In this document: positions 6,609-13,904 of the stretch, one piece after another
Layout: every line of letters begins with the position of its first letter
Position numbering within the stretch: position 1 is the first letter of the stretch
Virus record (IMG/VR): IMGVR_UViG_3300009470_000013
Coordinates: 1-20,188 of that record
Source of the DNA: a virus
Strand: one strand, 5' to 3'
Length of the DNA: 20,188 nt
The notes under the pieces: generated by a model
Told to the model about the DNA's origin: nothing
Database searches by the model: none
What the model saw: the letters and a program-made list of their open reading frames with translations, nothing else
Translations under genes and position numbers: made by a program

Positions 6609-7795
6609 GTACACCAGAAGCGCTATATCGTAATGCGATTGATTTAAACCGCTACAGCAATAGCGTTGCACGGCGTATTATCAATGCTTACAACGACATC
6701 ATTATTGATGCAGTCAATCAACTACGCACGATTGATGACTTAACAGCACCAGTCAAGGCAGCACGCTTACGGGCGATCTTGGCGCAACTCAAGGACAGCC
6801 TTGGTACATGGGCTGGTGATGCAACAGAGCTAACTGCATTGGAACTGCAAGGCTTAGCGCAGTTGCAGTCGGAATTTGTTACAGATCAATTAGCACGCGC
6901 ATTACCGATAGGTGCTCGTGATGCTGTACGCACTGTTGAGATCAGCCCACAATTTGCGCAGTCAGTTGTAACCACGGATCCAACGCAGATCAATGTGGTA
7001 GCGTTAAGTGATGACCTATTTGCAGCAGTGCAAGGCGCACCGCAAACTTTTAGCCTTACTGCAGCGCAAGGTGCAACGATCACATTACCCAATGGCCAAG
7101 TAGTCAGCAAAGCATTTCGTGGTATTGCTGTAGATCAAGCAGAGCGGTTCAATCAAGTAGTACGGCAAGGCTTGCTAACAGGTGAAACCACGCCTGACAT
7201 CGCTAAGCGATTGGTTGGTAACTTACAATTCGGCGAACGCGCACGCACCGTTAATCAACTTGTTGCAGCAGGCGGTCAAGCAACTGCTGTAGCTGATAAT
7301 CAGATCGTTACGCTTGTACGTACAAGCATTAACCAGGTAGCCAATGCAGCCAGCCAGCAGGTATATGAAGCAAATCAAGACATCACTAAGAAATATCGCT
7401 ATGTGGCAACACTGGATACCCGCACCAGCAGCATTTGTCGTGCATTGGATGGTAAAGAGTTTGAATATGGCAAAGGACCAACACCACCGCAGCACTTCAA
7501 CTGCCGTTCGACCACGGTGCCAGTAATTGACTACGACGAGCTTGGTTTTATACCACCACCACCAGCAACGCGTGCATCAGCCGGTGGTCAAGTGCCAGCC
7601 GATCAAACCTATGGGCAATGGCTGGCCAAGCAAGACCTAGAAACTAAAGCCAAAGCGCTTGGTGCCAGTAAGGTGCCATACTTCAACAGGCTTGCTGAAA
7701 AGCACGGCCCAACTAATGCCATTGCCAAACTTGTGCGTGATGATGGATCAGAGCTAACCTTGGATCAACTACGCGCACGATATGGACCTGCCTAG
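6605..7795 (+). CDS. Minor head/head morphogenesis protein (SPP1 gp7/Mu gpF-like)
   Basis: This is a 396-residue protein. The N-terminal about 250 residues are helical. Residues about 263-308 carry the hallmark of the phage head morphogenesis family: YRYVATLDTRTSSICRALDG, then a spaced PPQHFNCRSTTVP with conserved Cys, His and Asn-Cys-Arg residues. In SPP1, gp7 binds portal and DNA and helps DNA exit; Mu gpF acts in head assembly. Position just after the portal agrees. The start is in an ATGA overlap. A C-terminal extension of about 85 residues (Pro/Ala-rich linker, then a helical region QWLAKQDLETKAKALG) has no function I can assign. Confidence 0.88.
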   Translation: MSTPEALYRNAIDLNRYSNSVARRIINAYNDIIIDAVNQLRTIDDLTAPVKAARLRAILAQLKDSLGTWAGDATELTALELQGLAQLQSEFVTDQLARALPIGARDAVRTVEISPQFAQSVVTTDPTQINVVALSDDLFAAVQGAPQTFSLTAAQGATITLPNGQVVSKAFRGIAVDQAERFNQVVRQGLLTGETTPDIAKRLVGNLQFGERARTVNQLVAAGGQATAVADNQIVTLVRTSINQVANAASQQVYEANQDITKKYRYVATLDTRTSSICRALDGKEFEYGKGPTPPQHFNCRSTTVPVIDYDELGFIPPPPATRASAGGQVPADQTYGQWLAKQDLETKAKALGASKVPYFNRLAEKHGPTNAIAKLVRDDGSELTLDQLRARYGPA

Positions 7796-8081
7796 CCTGA
7801 GGCATTTTCGTAATGATGGCATCTATTACATCAGTAGCGATCCAGTAGAAGCATTGCACGGCGAAGCATGGATCAATGCTGTCTACACGGATAAGGGTTG
7901 GGCAACAGCTGATGGCTCTAAACTATTAACAGGCGTTGAGGATTGGCGTTATGCCATTGAAGAGGGGCAAGTCGCAGGCTGTGATCTCAGAAAACATTCG
8001 CAGGGAGATCAAGGCAGGCAAACCACGCAAGCAAGCCGTGGCAATCGCGTACGCAAAAGCCGGCAAAAAACGCAAGCGTAA
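7782..8081 (+). CDS. Hypothetical protein overlapped by a second small gene
   Basis: This 99-residue frame overlaps the end of the minor head gene by 14 bases. The first 68 or so residues look like a normal protein ([22 protein letters not shown], then [13 protein letters not shown], split here only for description). I do not recognise a family. The last 30 residues are a Gln/Arg/Lys-rich string that coincides with a well-supported gene in the +1 frame (7951-8085), so the tail probably reflects the other gene's constraint. No strong Shine-Dalgarno sequence is present. Confidence 0.55.
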   Translation: MDLPSLRHFRNDGIYYISSDPVEALHGEAWINAVYTDKGWATADGSKLLTGVEDWRYAIEEGQVAGCDLRKHSQGDQGRQTTQASRGNRVRKSRQKTQA

Positions 8082-8085
8082 GTGA
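7951..8085 (+). CDS. 44-residue basic phage protein in an overlapping frame
   Basis: Starting at ATG 7951, this frame encodes [18 protein letters not shown], then [20 protein letters not shown] and a Lys/Arg tail, ending at TGA 8083-8085. It matches a small family seen in many phages near the portal and scaffold genes: MP(L/M)K(K/R)GKS, then an xNI helix, then a PxKQAVAIA helix. Its function is unknown. TGAGG at 7936-7940 gives a plausible ribosome binding site. It lies almost wholly within the 7782-8081 frame, shifted by +1. A frameshift joining the two is possible, but the good start and family-like N-terminus favour an independent gene. Confidence 0.8.
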   Translation: MPLKRGKSQAVISENIRREIKAGKPRKQAVAIAYAKAGKKRKRK

Positions 8086-8102
8086 TAGTCTTAGTGGGCA
8101 AT

Positions 8103-8117
8103 TAAGCCTGCGGCTTA
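8103..8117 (+). promoter_or_regulatory. Perfect small hairpin before scaffold start
   Basis: TAAGCC-TGC-GGCTTA is a perfect 6-bp stem with a 3-base loop, ending three bases before the scaffold ATG at 8121, where a Shine-Dalgarno sequence would normally lie; none is present. Its core AGCCTGCGGCT recurs at 8146-8156 within the gene. It could affect translation initiation or RNA stability; this is inference. Confidence 0.45.
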
Positions 8118-8120
8118 TCC

Positions 8121-8789
8121 ATGTCTGATGAAAACCAAACCCAAGAGCCTGCGGCTACTGGGGACACCGATGCATTGCAGCGCAGTGTTGAGGCACTTGA
8201 ACGCAAAAATCAAGAACTCATTGCTGAGCTGCGTGCAGCAAAGAAATCTAAGGCGCCAGATGGGGTGAATGTTGATGAGCTACTTGAGTTCAAGCGCAAC
8301 TACGAGCAACAGCAACTTGAATCCCAAGGCAAATATCAAGAAGCGCGGCAAGCTTTGGAGCAGCAGTTCCGTGAGGCGACGGTTGAAAAAGACCAGCGCA
8401 TCACAGAACTTGAAGCCCGCGTCCGCGAATTGGAGCTTGTCACGCCTGCTGTAACAGCACTGGCTGACATCGTGCATGATCCTGACCTTGTGCTCAAAAC
8501 CAAGCTGTCGCCTGATTCAATCCAACGTGAACCAGATGGCACCGTTGTAGTCGTAGACGGCTACGAGCGCAAGCCAGTTGCAGAGTGGGCAAAAACGCTG
8601 CCGGCATGGATGCAAAAGCAACCCAAGCCACAAGGCAGTGGCGCGCCAACTGGCGGCAGCAATGGCACGATCCCAGCTGGCATGGCCAATCCATTCAGCC
8701 GCGATAGCTTTAACCTCACTGAGCAATCACGGTTGTTCCGTACAGATCGTGATCTATACGAGCGCATGAAAGCTGCCGCCAACCGTTAG
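8121..8789 (+). CDS. Capsid scaffolding protein
   Basis: This is a 222-residue, highly charged protein. Residues 18-110 form a long coiled coil (ALQRSVEALERKNQELIAEL, later REATVEKDQRITELEARVRE). A Gly/Ser/Pro-rich linker (QGSGAPTGGSNGTIP) precedes a short C-terminal helical end (TEQSRLFRTDRDLYERMKAA), the usual place for coat binding in scaffolds. Position immediately before the major capsid gene and the lack of an N-terminal delta domain in that protein support a separate scaffold that shapes the prohead and is lost before or during packaging. No protease domain is visible. The sequence itself does not rule out another coiled-coil role. Confidence 0.83.
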   Translation: MSDENQTQEPAATGDTDALQRSVEALERKNQELIAELRAAKKSKAPDGVNVDELLEFKRNYEQQQLESQGKYQEARQALEQQFREATVEKDQRITELEARVRELELVTPAVTALADIVHDPDLVLKTKLSPDSIQREPDGTVVVVDGYERKPVAEWAKTLPAWMQKQPKPQGSGAPTGGSNGTIPAGMANPFSRDSFNLTEQSRLFRTDRDLYERMKAAANR

Positions 8790-8874
8790 TATTTCATTGA
8801 TTGCTCGTGATGGCTGCGCCGCATTGAGCCAAGGGCTGCGCCCACAACCGTAAACCCTTTTTTGAGGATTAGTC
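8790..8874 (+). promoter_or_regulatory. Major capsid leader with two mini-hairpins and ribosome binding site
   Basis: This 85-base gap contains two copies of GGCTGCGCC, at 8812-8820 and 8834-8842. Each can fold as a tiny stem with a TGC loop, and the second extends to GGGC-TGC-GCCC (8833-8843). A short T-run (8858-8863) and the ribosome binding site GAGGA (8864-8868) follow, six bases before ATG 8875. It may be a transcript-processing, weak-termination or translation-enhancing leader for a very abundant protein. I saw no clear -35/-10 promoter. Confidence 0.5.
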
Positions 8875-9915
8875 ATGGCGACCCTTCGCTCTGACATCAT
8901 CATCCCCGAGGTATTTACGCCTTACGTCATTGAGCAAACCACTCAGCGTGATGCCTTCTTGGCTTCCGGTGTGGTGCAGCCTCTGGCGGAGCTAAATGCC
9001 ACCGAGGGCGGTGATTTCATCAACGTTCCTTTCTGGAAAGCAAACCTTTCCGGTGATTTCGAGGTGCTGACTGATAGCAGCAGCCTCACCCCTGGCAAGA
9101 TCCAAGCTGACAAGCAAGTTGGCGTGATCCTGCACCGTGGTCGTGCCTTTGAATCGCGTGACCTTGCAGCTCTTGCTGCTGGTTCCGATCCTATGGCCGC
9201 CATTGGCGCCAAGATCGCTGATTACATTGCTAACCAGCGTCAAAAGGATCTGCTGTCCTGCCTTGCCGGTATTTTTGGCACACTGGGTGGCACCACTAGC
9301 TCGGCTGCTTTCTTCCCCCTGACCATTGATGGCGAATCGGGCGACACCCCGACTGTGCTATCCCCGCGTCATGTGGCAGAAGCTAAAGCGCTGCTGGGTG
9401 ACCAAGGCGACAAGCTGACCGCTATCGCTATGCACTCCAAGGTCTATTACGACCTCGTGGAGCGCAAAGCGATTGATTATGTCACTGCTGGCGAAGCTCG
9501 TCAAACTGCACTTGGCACTGCCGAAGATGCATTTGGCGGCAGCATTGCTGCAGCCTATGCCGGTAATGTAAATGTGCCGACATACTGCGGCCTTCGCGTG
9601 ATCGTCTCTGACGATGTGCAAACCAGCGGCAGCGGTGCTACCACTGAGTACGCAACCTATTTCTTCACTCAAGGCGCTATCGCCAGCGGTGAGCAAATGG
9701 CAATGCAGACTGAAACCGACCGTGACATCCTCGCCAAGAGCGATGCCATGTCGATTGACCTGCACTATGTGTACCACCCTGTTGGTAGCAAGTGGGCAGT
9801 AACTACTGCTAACCCCACCCGCGCTCAACTGGAGACTGTGGGCAACTGGTCTAAGGTGTACGAAACCAAGAACCTTGGTATCGTTCGCGCGACCAACACC
9901 TCTAACTTCGATTGA
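8875..9915 (+). CDS. Major capsid protein (HK97 fold, SPP1 gp13/P22-like group)
   Basis: This is a 346-residue protein opening with IIPEVFTPYVIEQTTQRDAF, then LNATEGGDFINVPFWK near 41-56, a pattern of gp13-like major capsid proteins. The DKQVGVILHRGRAFESRDLA region and the later ALLGDQGDKLTAIAMHSKVY fit the spine helix and axial domain. It forms the icosahedral shell. The codons shift to GGC, CTG, ACC and AAG compared with the A/T-richer upstream genes, as expected of a highly expressed gene. A good ribosome binding site and its own leader also fit high output. No delta domain or prohead protease is seen, consistent with the separate scaffold upstream. Confidence 0.9.
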   Translation: MATLRSDIIIPEVFTPYVIEQTTQRDAFLASGVVQPLAELNATEGGDFINVPFWKANLSGDFEVLTDSSSLTPGKIQADKQVGVILHRGRAFESRDLAALAAGSDPMAAIGAKIADYIANQRQKDLLSCLAGIFGTLGGTTSSAAFFPLTIDGESGDTPTVLSPRHVAEAKALLGDQGDKLTAIAMHSKVYYDLVERKAIDYVTAGEARQTALGTAEDAFGGSIAAAYAGNVNVPTYCGLRVIVSDDVQTSGSGATTEYATYFFTQGAIASGEQMAMQTETDRDILAKSDAMSIDLHYVYHPVGSKWAVTTANPTRAQLETVGNWSKVYETKNLGIVRATNTSNFD

Positions 9916-9926
9916 GGTAATTAACC

Positions 9927-10340
9927 ATGGCTTCCATTTTTGAACTTGGTGACATCCCCAGCGGTCTTCTGCCGGCTCAGATGAACCTTGCGGCTCCTAC
10001 TGCGACCGCAACCCTGTCTGCCGCTAACAGCTACAACACCATCATCCGTGGTGTTCCTACCGCTGCTGCTACCTACACCACTGCTACTGCAGAGGCAATT
10101 GTGGCTGCAATCGGTGGCGACTGCGCTGTTGGCACCACCTTCATGGTGGTTGTGCTGAACGCATCGGCTGGCGCCAATACCATCACCATTGCTGGTGGTA
10201 CTGACGTGACCGTAAGCGGTGTAGCCACTGTTGTGCAAAGCGCTTCTAAGGTTTTCCTTGGCCGCGTAACCAACGTGACTGCAGGCTCTGAGGCCATTAC
10301 CCTTTATGGTCTTGGTTCTACTGCCGCTGCCGTTGCTTGA
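9927..10340 (+). CDS. Probable capsid decoration/head-stabilising protein
   Basis: This is a 137-residue, Ala/Thr/Gly/Val-rich beta protein with almost no charge after the first 20 residues (MASIFELGDIPSGLLPAQMN). Alternating strands such as GTTFMVVVLNASAGANTITI and VTVSGVATVV suggest a compact beta sandwich. Its place just after the major capsid gene, strong ribosome binding site (GAGG 9914-9917) and capsid-like codon use point to an abundant virion protein, most likely a decoration or cement protein. I do not recognise a named family, so a head fibre or other structural role remains possible. Confidence 0.6.
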   Translation: MASIFELGDIPSGLLPAQMNLAAPTATATLSAANSYNTIIRGVPTAAATYTTATAEAIVAAIGGDCAVGTTFMVVVLNASAGANTITIAGGTDVTVSGVATVVQSASKVFLGRVTNVTAGSEAITLYGLGSTAAAVA

Positions 10341-10342
10341 TT

Positions 10343-10534
10343 ATGGGCATGTTCGCCTTCCGGCGACTGCGTGAACTGGAGGCTGCTTCTAACGAGGCAG
10401 CCTCTCTTTCTATTGCAGAGCCTAAACTAGAACTACAGGAGCCACCGGCTGATGGCAATAACACTCGTAGCCACGCCAGGCGCGGCAGACGCAAACAGCT
10501 ACCTAACACTGGCAGCAGCGCAAGCGATCATTGA
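10343..10534 (+). CDS. Small basic hypothetical protein overlapping the adaptor gene
   Basis: This 63-residue frame starts two bases after the decoration-like gene's stop (ATG 10343, or ATG 10349). The N-terminal half is a charged helix (FAFRRLRELEAASNEAASLS). A Pro-rich acidic stretch and an Arg-rich tail (HARRGRRKQL) follow. Its last 83 bases overlap the 10452 gene in another frame. The helix part lies before the overlap and is plausible protein; the basic tail may be an overlap by-product. The family and function are unknown. The case for expression is position and the absence of a gap otherwise. Confidence 0.5.
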   Translation: MGMFAFRRLRELEAASNEAASLSIAEPKLELQEPPADGNNTRSHARRGRRKQLPNTGSSASDH

Positions 10535-11015
10535 TGGCTTTGTGGAAGATGCCGATGTAACCGCATGGGCATCAGCCACAACTGACCAGAAAAACCGGGC
10601 GCTGTTTACCGCAACGCAACGGCTGGATCGTGAGCGTTTTCTTGGCGCTCGTGCTACTGACACGCAAGCATTGCAATGGCCGCGTACTGGAGTACGCAAG
10701 CCTGATACCTACATCAATACCTACGCTGTTGGTTTTCCGTTTCGCATCACAACGGATTACTACACCGACGACGAGATCCCAACCCAAGTGCAATATGCGC
10801 AAGTGGTGCTTGCGACATACTTGCACAACAACCCAGATGGCATCGGCCTAAGCGGACTGGAAGATTACAAGAACGTAAAGATCGGCAGCATTGACGTCAC
10901 GCCAAATCTTGGTTACGGCGCTGTTGGTGTCGACAAGATACCACCGATTGTGGAACGCTACTTGACTGGGCTTAGAATTAGCGGACCAGGCAACTTTGCC
11001 ATTAAGCGGAGCTGA
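10452..11015 (+). CDS. Head-tail adaptor with DnaT-like fold
   Basis: This is a 187-residue protein beginning with ANSYLTLAAAQAIID, followed by ALFTATQRLDRERFLGARA and QALQWPRTGVRKPD. That is the signature of the phage DnaT-like/head-tail adaptor group found after capsid genes. The long helices pack on the bottom of the portal in the Ad1 connector role; the DnaT name is historical and does not mean primosome activity. The start ATG 10452 has AGGAG at 10437-10441. Position between capsid and head-closure genes supports the role. Confidence 0.75.
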   Translation: MAITLVATPGAADANSYLTLAAAQAIIDGFVEDADVTAWASATTDQKNRALFTATQRLDRERFLGARATDTQALQWPRTGVRKPDTYINTYAVGFPFRITTDYYTDDEIPTQVQYAQVVLATYLHNNPDGIGLSGLEDYKNVKIGSIDVTPNLGYGAVGVDKIPPIVERYLTGLRISGPGNFAIKRS

Positions 11016-11017
11016 TC

Positions 11018-11242
11018 ATGAGCGATTATCCCGGAGCTGAATACATCAGCGACACTGCCGCTCATACCGGGCGCTTTGGTGAAATCTACGCGCTAGAGGA
11101 TACGGTAGTGGCCACGCTGGTAGCTCAAGATTGGACTGGCAACGCCACTACCGCTGTGGTGATGAAAGCTGCCACGGAAATTGAAGGCGTGTTTACCAGT
11201 ATCACGCTTACTAGCGGCTCTGTTGTTGCCTACAGGATCTGA
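11018..11242 (+). CDS. Small putative virion protein
   Basis: This is a 74-residue protein with ISDTAAHTGRFGEIYALEDT and a C-terminal beta pattern EGVFTSITLTSGSVVAYR. Small proteins with this S-D-T-A-x-H-T-G-R opening and an F-T-S/A-I-T-L-x-S-G end recur in phages, including marine ones, as presumed structural accessories; the biochemical role is unknown. GGAG at 11008-11011 gives a ribosome binding site, and the gene begins two bases after the previous stop. It opens the three-gene insert between adaptor and head-closure genes. Confidence 0.65.
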   Translation: MSDYPGAEYISDTAAHTGRFGEIYALEDTVVATLVAQDWTGNATTAVVMKAATEIEGVFTSITLTSGSVVAYRI

Positions 11243-11244
11243 CC

Positions 11245-11454
11245 ATGGCACTTGTATTTTTAGGTGGTGGTGATGCTGTAGCACGCGAAGGGCTTGAGAT
11301 CCCAACGCATGATTACATCGTCAATACTTACGACGGCGCCAACAACATGCTGACATCAACGTTCAAGCGTGGCGGCGCAAGCGGTAAGGTGGTTGCGACG
11401 TTGACGATGACCTACGACGGCAACAATAATCTCTTAACCGTAACGCGGAGTTAG
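11245..11454 (+). CDS. Hypothetical small protein, beta-hairpin repeat
   Basis: This is a 69-residue protein with two similar units, NTYDGANNMLTSTFKR and MTYDGNNNLLTVTRS, each a YDGxNN turn followed by a strand, as in internal duplications of beta-hairpin proteins. I know no named family. AGGA at 11234-11237 precedes ATG 11245, and the gene begins two bases after the upstream stop. Likely a minor virion component by location. Confidence 0.6.
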   Translation: MALVFLGGGDAVAREGLEIPTHDYIVNTYDGANNMLTSTFKRGGASGKVVATLTMTYDGNNNLLTVTRS

Positions 11455-11457
11455 ACC

Positions 11458-11958
11458 GTGAGCTACATATTTAATCCCTTTACGCGCAAGCTTGACGACA
11501 TCGGCAACAAAACGATGGTGCGCGGTCAGTGCTCAAAAGTGACCGATGGGGCAATCACCATTGTCACGCAAAGTGTTTATGTGACCACAGGGCTAACTGC
11601 AACGTTGGATACAAGCACCGCGAATGGCATGACACTTGGAACAACTGACGCTTTTGGCCTAAAGAACGACAGCGGCGCCACAAAGTTGTTCAGGGTCTAC
11701 GGCAGCATTGATGCTAATACGGTCATCCAGAACAATAAGGTGCTCGGCGTCAAGCTTGCCAAAAACGGCACCGCGATCGATGAGACGGAATGCCGCGCCT
11801 ACACCGGCAGCAGCAATGAAGAGGCGAAGCTAGTTACCAGCTGGATGGTTGAGCTAGATGATGGCGATGAGGTGTCGCTGCTAATCGCAAACAACAGCAA
11901 CACCACAGACATTGTGCTGAAGCGAGGCCGCATCGTTGCCAGCGAGGTATTCGCATGA
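11458..11958 (+). CDS. Putative virion jelly-roll protein (C1q/TNF-like)
   Basis: This is a 166-residue protein. The start MSYIFNPFTRKLDDIG is typical of a group of phage structural proteins, where INPFT-like openings anchor to the virion. The rest alternates strands, with KLAKNGTAIDETECRAYTGS and SWMVELDDGDEVSLLIANNS near 100-155, resembling the last strands of a C1q/TNF-type jelly roll as used in adhesin or head-fibre tips. The start is GTG 11458 with GGAG at 11447-11450. It ends in an ATGA overlap with the head-closure gene. The fold is inferred by pattern; receptor binding is speculation. Confidence 0.6.
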   Translation: MSYIFNPFTRKLDDIGNKTMVRGQCSKVTDGAITIVTQSVYVTTGLTATLDTSTANGMTLGTTDAFGLKNDSGATKLFRVYGSIDANTVIQNNKVLGVKLAKNGTAIDETECRAYTGSSNEEAKLVTSWMVELDDGDEVSLLIANNSNTTDIVLKRGRIVASEVFA

Positions 11959-12311
11959 GCCTTTCCGGACCGCTACGTAAAGTTGCCAGCAAGCTAATGG
12001 CAAAGTTTGGTGGTACAGCCACTATTCGGCGTGTGGTGCCAGGCGTTTACAACCCAACTACTGGTACTGTCAGCGAGACCACGACTGATACTGCAGTACG
12101 TGGTGTGCTGGAAGACGTCAACCTACGCGAGGTCAATGATCTGATCCAAGCCAGTGACAAGCGTTTGCTAATTGCTGCAGCGGATATCGCAAATGCACCT
12201 ACCGCAGTCGATGAGGTAGTGATTGAAAGCATTACCTATCAAGTCGTGCAAGTGCGGACTATTGAGCAAGACAACACTGCTATTACCTACGAGTTAATTT
12301 TGAGGGCATAA
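11955..12311 (+). CDS. Head-closure (head-tail joining) protein
   Basis: This is a 118-residue beta-rich protein: ATIRRVVPGVYNPTTGTVSE, then a VRGVLEDVN strand, DLIQASDKRLLIAAADI and ITYQVVQVRTIEQDN. The T-x-x-R-x-x-x-G-x-Y-N-P-x-T-G-T pattern and size fit the Hc1/SPP1 gp16-like stopper family that plugs the connector after packaging. GAGG at 11944-11947 and ATGA overlap at the start, TAATG overlap at the end. It sits between the adaptor and gp10-like genes, as expected in the conserved connector order. Confidence 0.75.
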   Translation: MSLSGPLRKVASKLMAKFGGTATIRRVVPGVYNPTTGTVSETTTDTAVRGVLEDVNLREVNDLIQASDKRLLIAAADIANAPTAVDEVVIESITYQVVQVRTIEQDNTAITYELILRA

Positions 12312-12709
12312 TGGCACGCACGATCCGGGTTGCTGATATTGGTGATTACGCCAGCCAGCAAATGGAAAAGCTGTTGCGTGTTGCAGTGCTTGAGACTGAC
12401 AGCAGGCTTAAACAAGCAAGCCCTGTTGATACAGGCAGGTTTCGCGTCAGCTGGCAGGTAGGAGAAAATGCAGCGCCCGGCGGTGAAAAGCCTGCAGGCA
12501 CTTACACGGGTACTCCGCAAATTGACCGCATTGGCTACAGCCAAGAAAATCTAGGCAACATCTACAGCGTCCATAACAATCTGCCTTACGCTGAACCGCT
12601 AGCTAATGGCAGCAGCAAACAAGCACCAGCAGGTTGGGTGCAAGGAGTAGCGAAAGACATCCAAGGCTTTGTTCGCGTTAATGCTGAACGCATCGGGAGG
12701 CAATCATGA
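12311..12709 (+). CDS. HK97 gp10-like neck/tail completion protein
   Basis: This is a 132-residue protein with the family hallmark SPVDTGRFRVSWQV at about 38-51 and, later, YSVHNNLPYAEPLANGSS. HK97 gp10-like proteins join head and tail or complete the tail end. The helical N-terminus (ADIGDYASQQMEKLLRVAV) also matches. Starts in a TAATG overlap with GAGGG just before and ends in ATGA with the tail terminator gene. Confidence 0.83.
   Translation: MARTIRVADIGDYASQQMEKLLRVAVLETDSRLKQASPVDTGRFRVSWQVGENAAPGGEKPAGTYTGTPQIDRIGYSQENLGNIYSVHNNLPYAEPLANGSSKQAPAGWVQGVAKDIQGFVRVNAERIGRQS
12695..12700 (+). promoter_or_regulatory. Strong ribosome binding site for tail terminator
   Basis: GGGAGG lies five bases before ATG 12706, inside the end of the gp10-like gene. 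It supports ATG 12706 as the start and independent initiation at the ATGA overlap. Confidence 0.65.
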
Positions 12710-13113
12710 GCAGCACCTACAACGATGTGCGCAGTGCTATTGAAAGCCGCCTTGCAACGCAGATGGCATTAGCGCCGTCGTATCCGGTCAGCTATCAAAA
12801 CGTACCGTTCACACCGCCAAACAATACGCCATGGGTGCAAGTGTCCATTCGCTTTGGCGATAACAACTATGCAACGCTGACAAGCTTCAACCGCCAGACA
12901 GGCACGCTTGTGGTCAATGTTTTTACACCACAAGGGCAAGGCGCTGCTGCTAATTTCACCATTGCAGAGCGCATCAAGGATCTTTTTGATCGCGCTAAAT
13001 TCTCCAGCATTATCTTTGATGCAGCTTCCGGTCCAGCGCAAGTAACACCAGCATCACCTGAGCCGTATTATCAAACTCAATTGACAGCAACGTTTGAAGC
13101 CTATTTAGACTGA
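12706..13113 (+). CDS. Tail terminator protein
   Basis: This is a 135-residue alpha/beta protein with NDVRSAIESRLATQM, TPWVQVSIRFGDN, RQTGTLVVNVFTPQG and AERIKDLFDRAKF, the layout of DUF4128/lambda gpU-like terminators. They cap the finished tail tube and form the surface that joins the head. The genomic slot directly before the tail tube gene is the canonical one. The C-terminus (YYQTQLTATFEAY) is a final strand typical of the group. Confidence 0.8.
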   Translation: MSSTYNDVRSAIESRLATQMALAPSYPVSYQNVPFTPPNNTPWVQVSIRFGDNNYATLTSFNRQTGTLVVNVFTPQGQGAAANFTIAERIKDLFDRAKFSSIIFDAASGPAQVTPASPEPYYQTQLTATFEAYLD

Positions 13114-13136
13114 ACGAAGCCACTACCGTTCACAAC

Positions 13137-13895
13137 ATGGCTGTTACTGTTTTGTCCGGTACGTCCGGCGCCCTCTACTACAAACCCGCTGGCACCACCG
13201 GAACATTCGGTACTGCTGGCGTTGACATCGCTGATGATGAAATCACCGTTGAGCCTTACCTGAACCTACGGGTAGGCGATCCGGTTGTGTTCAGCGTCGT
13301 CAACAGCCAAACCGGAGGTACTGGTACTGGTACGTTGCCTGCCCCACTTAGTGGTGCCACAACCTACTACGTGATTGCCTACACCGCCGCAACCGGCGTC
13401 CTGAAGGTATCGGCAAGCGTTGGTGGCACTGCTGTCAACATCGCAGATGTCGGCGTTGCCGCTGCTCCCAACGAGTTTCAGGTTGCTTACGCCGATTACG
13501 CAGCCGTCGGTCAAGTGCAATCTTGGTCCTTTGAGATCAGCCGCGCTGAAATCGACGTGACCACTATCGGTCAAACCGCTGGGCAGTATGCACCATTCCG
13601 TGCCTACATCCCTGGTTTTGCTGATGGCACCGGCAGCGCTACTGTTTACGTCACCAACGAAGACAGCGCACTGTCCAACCGGATGGTAGAAGATGTTCTG
13701 CAACGTCAGCAGGTTGGTTGCGGTTTCAAGCTGTACACCGACAAGCAAAGCACTGAGGCACTAAGCCGTTCCATCGCAATGGATGCTGTGCTGCTGACCG
13801 CTAGCCTCAACATCAACCCTGATGATGCGCAGCAAGTGGAAATCACCTTCCGCCCCGCTGGTGCCCCTACTTTCGACTTCAGCACGTCTGCTTGA
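13137..13895 (+). CDS. Major tail (tube) protein with inserted Ig-like module
   Basis: This is a 252-residue protein. The C-terminal half (about 125-252) has tube features: QSWSFEISRAEIDVTTIGQT, RAYIPGFADGTGSATVYVTN and a final QQVEITFRPAG strand. Residues about 40-105 contain RVGDPVVFSVV, GTLPAPLSGATTYYVIAY and GVLKVSASVGGTAV, a beta module widespread in phage structural proteins, probably exposed on the tube surface. Hexamers stack to make the tail. Start ATG 13137 lacks a clear Shine-Dalgarno sequence; tandem stops TGA-TAG close the gene. Codon use is that of an abundant protein. Confidence 0.85.
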   Translation: MAVTVLSGTSGALYYKPAGTTGTFGTAGVDIADDEITVEPYLNLRVGDPVVFSVVNSQTGGTGTGTLPAPLSGATTYYVIAYTAATGVLKVSASVGGTAVNIADVGVAAAPNEFQVAYADYAAVGQVQSWSFEISRAEIDVTTIGQTAGQYAPFRAYIPGFADGTGSATVYVTNEDSALSNRMVEDVLQRQQVGCGFKLYTDKQSTEALSRSIAMDAVLLTASLNINPDDAQQVEITFRPAGAPTFDFSTSA

Positions 13896-13904
13896 TAGTT
13901 GAAC

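Noticed and set aside
9358-9828. Minus-strand open frame of 156 codons in the capsid gene
   Set aside because: It is antisense to the well-supported major capsid gene, has no ribosome binding site or family resemblance, and arises from that gene's codon bias.
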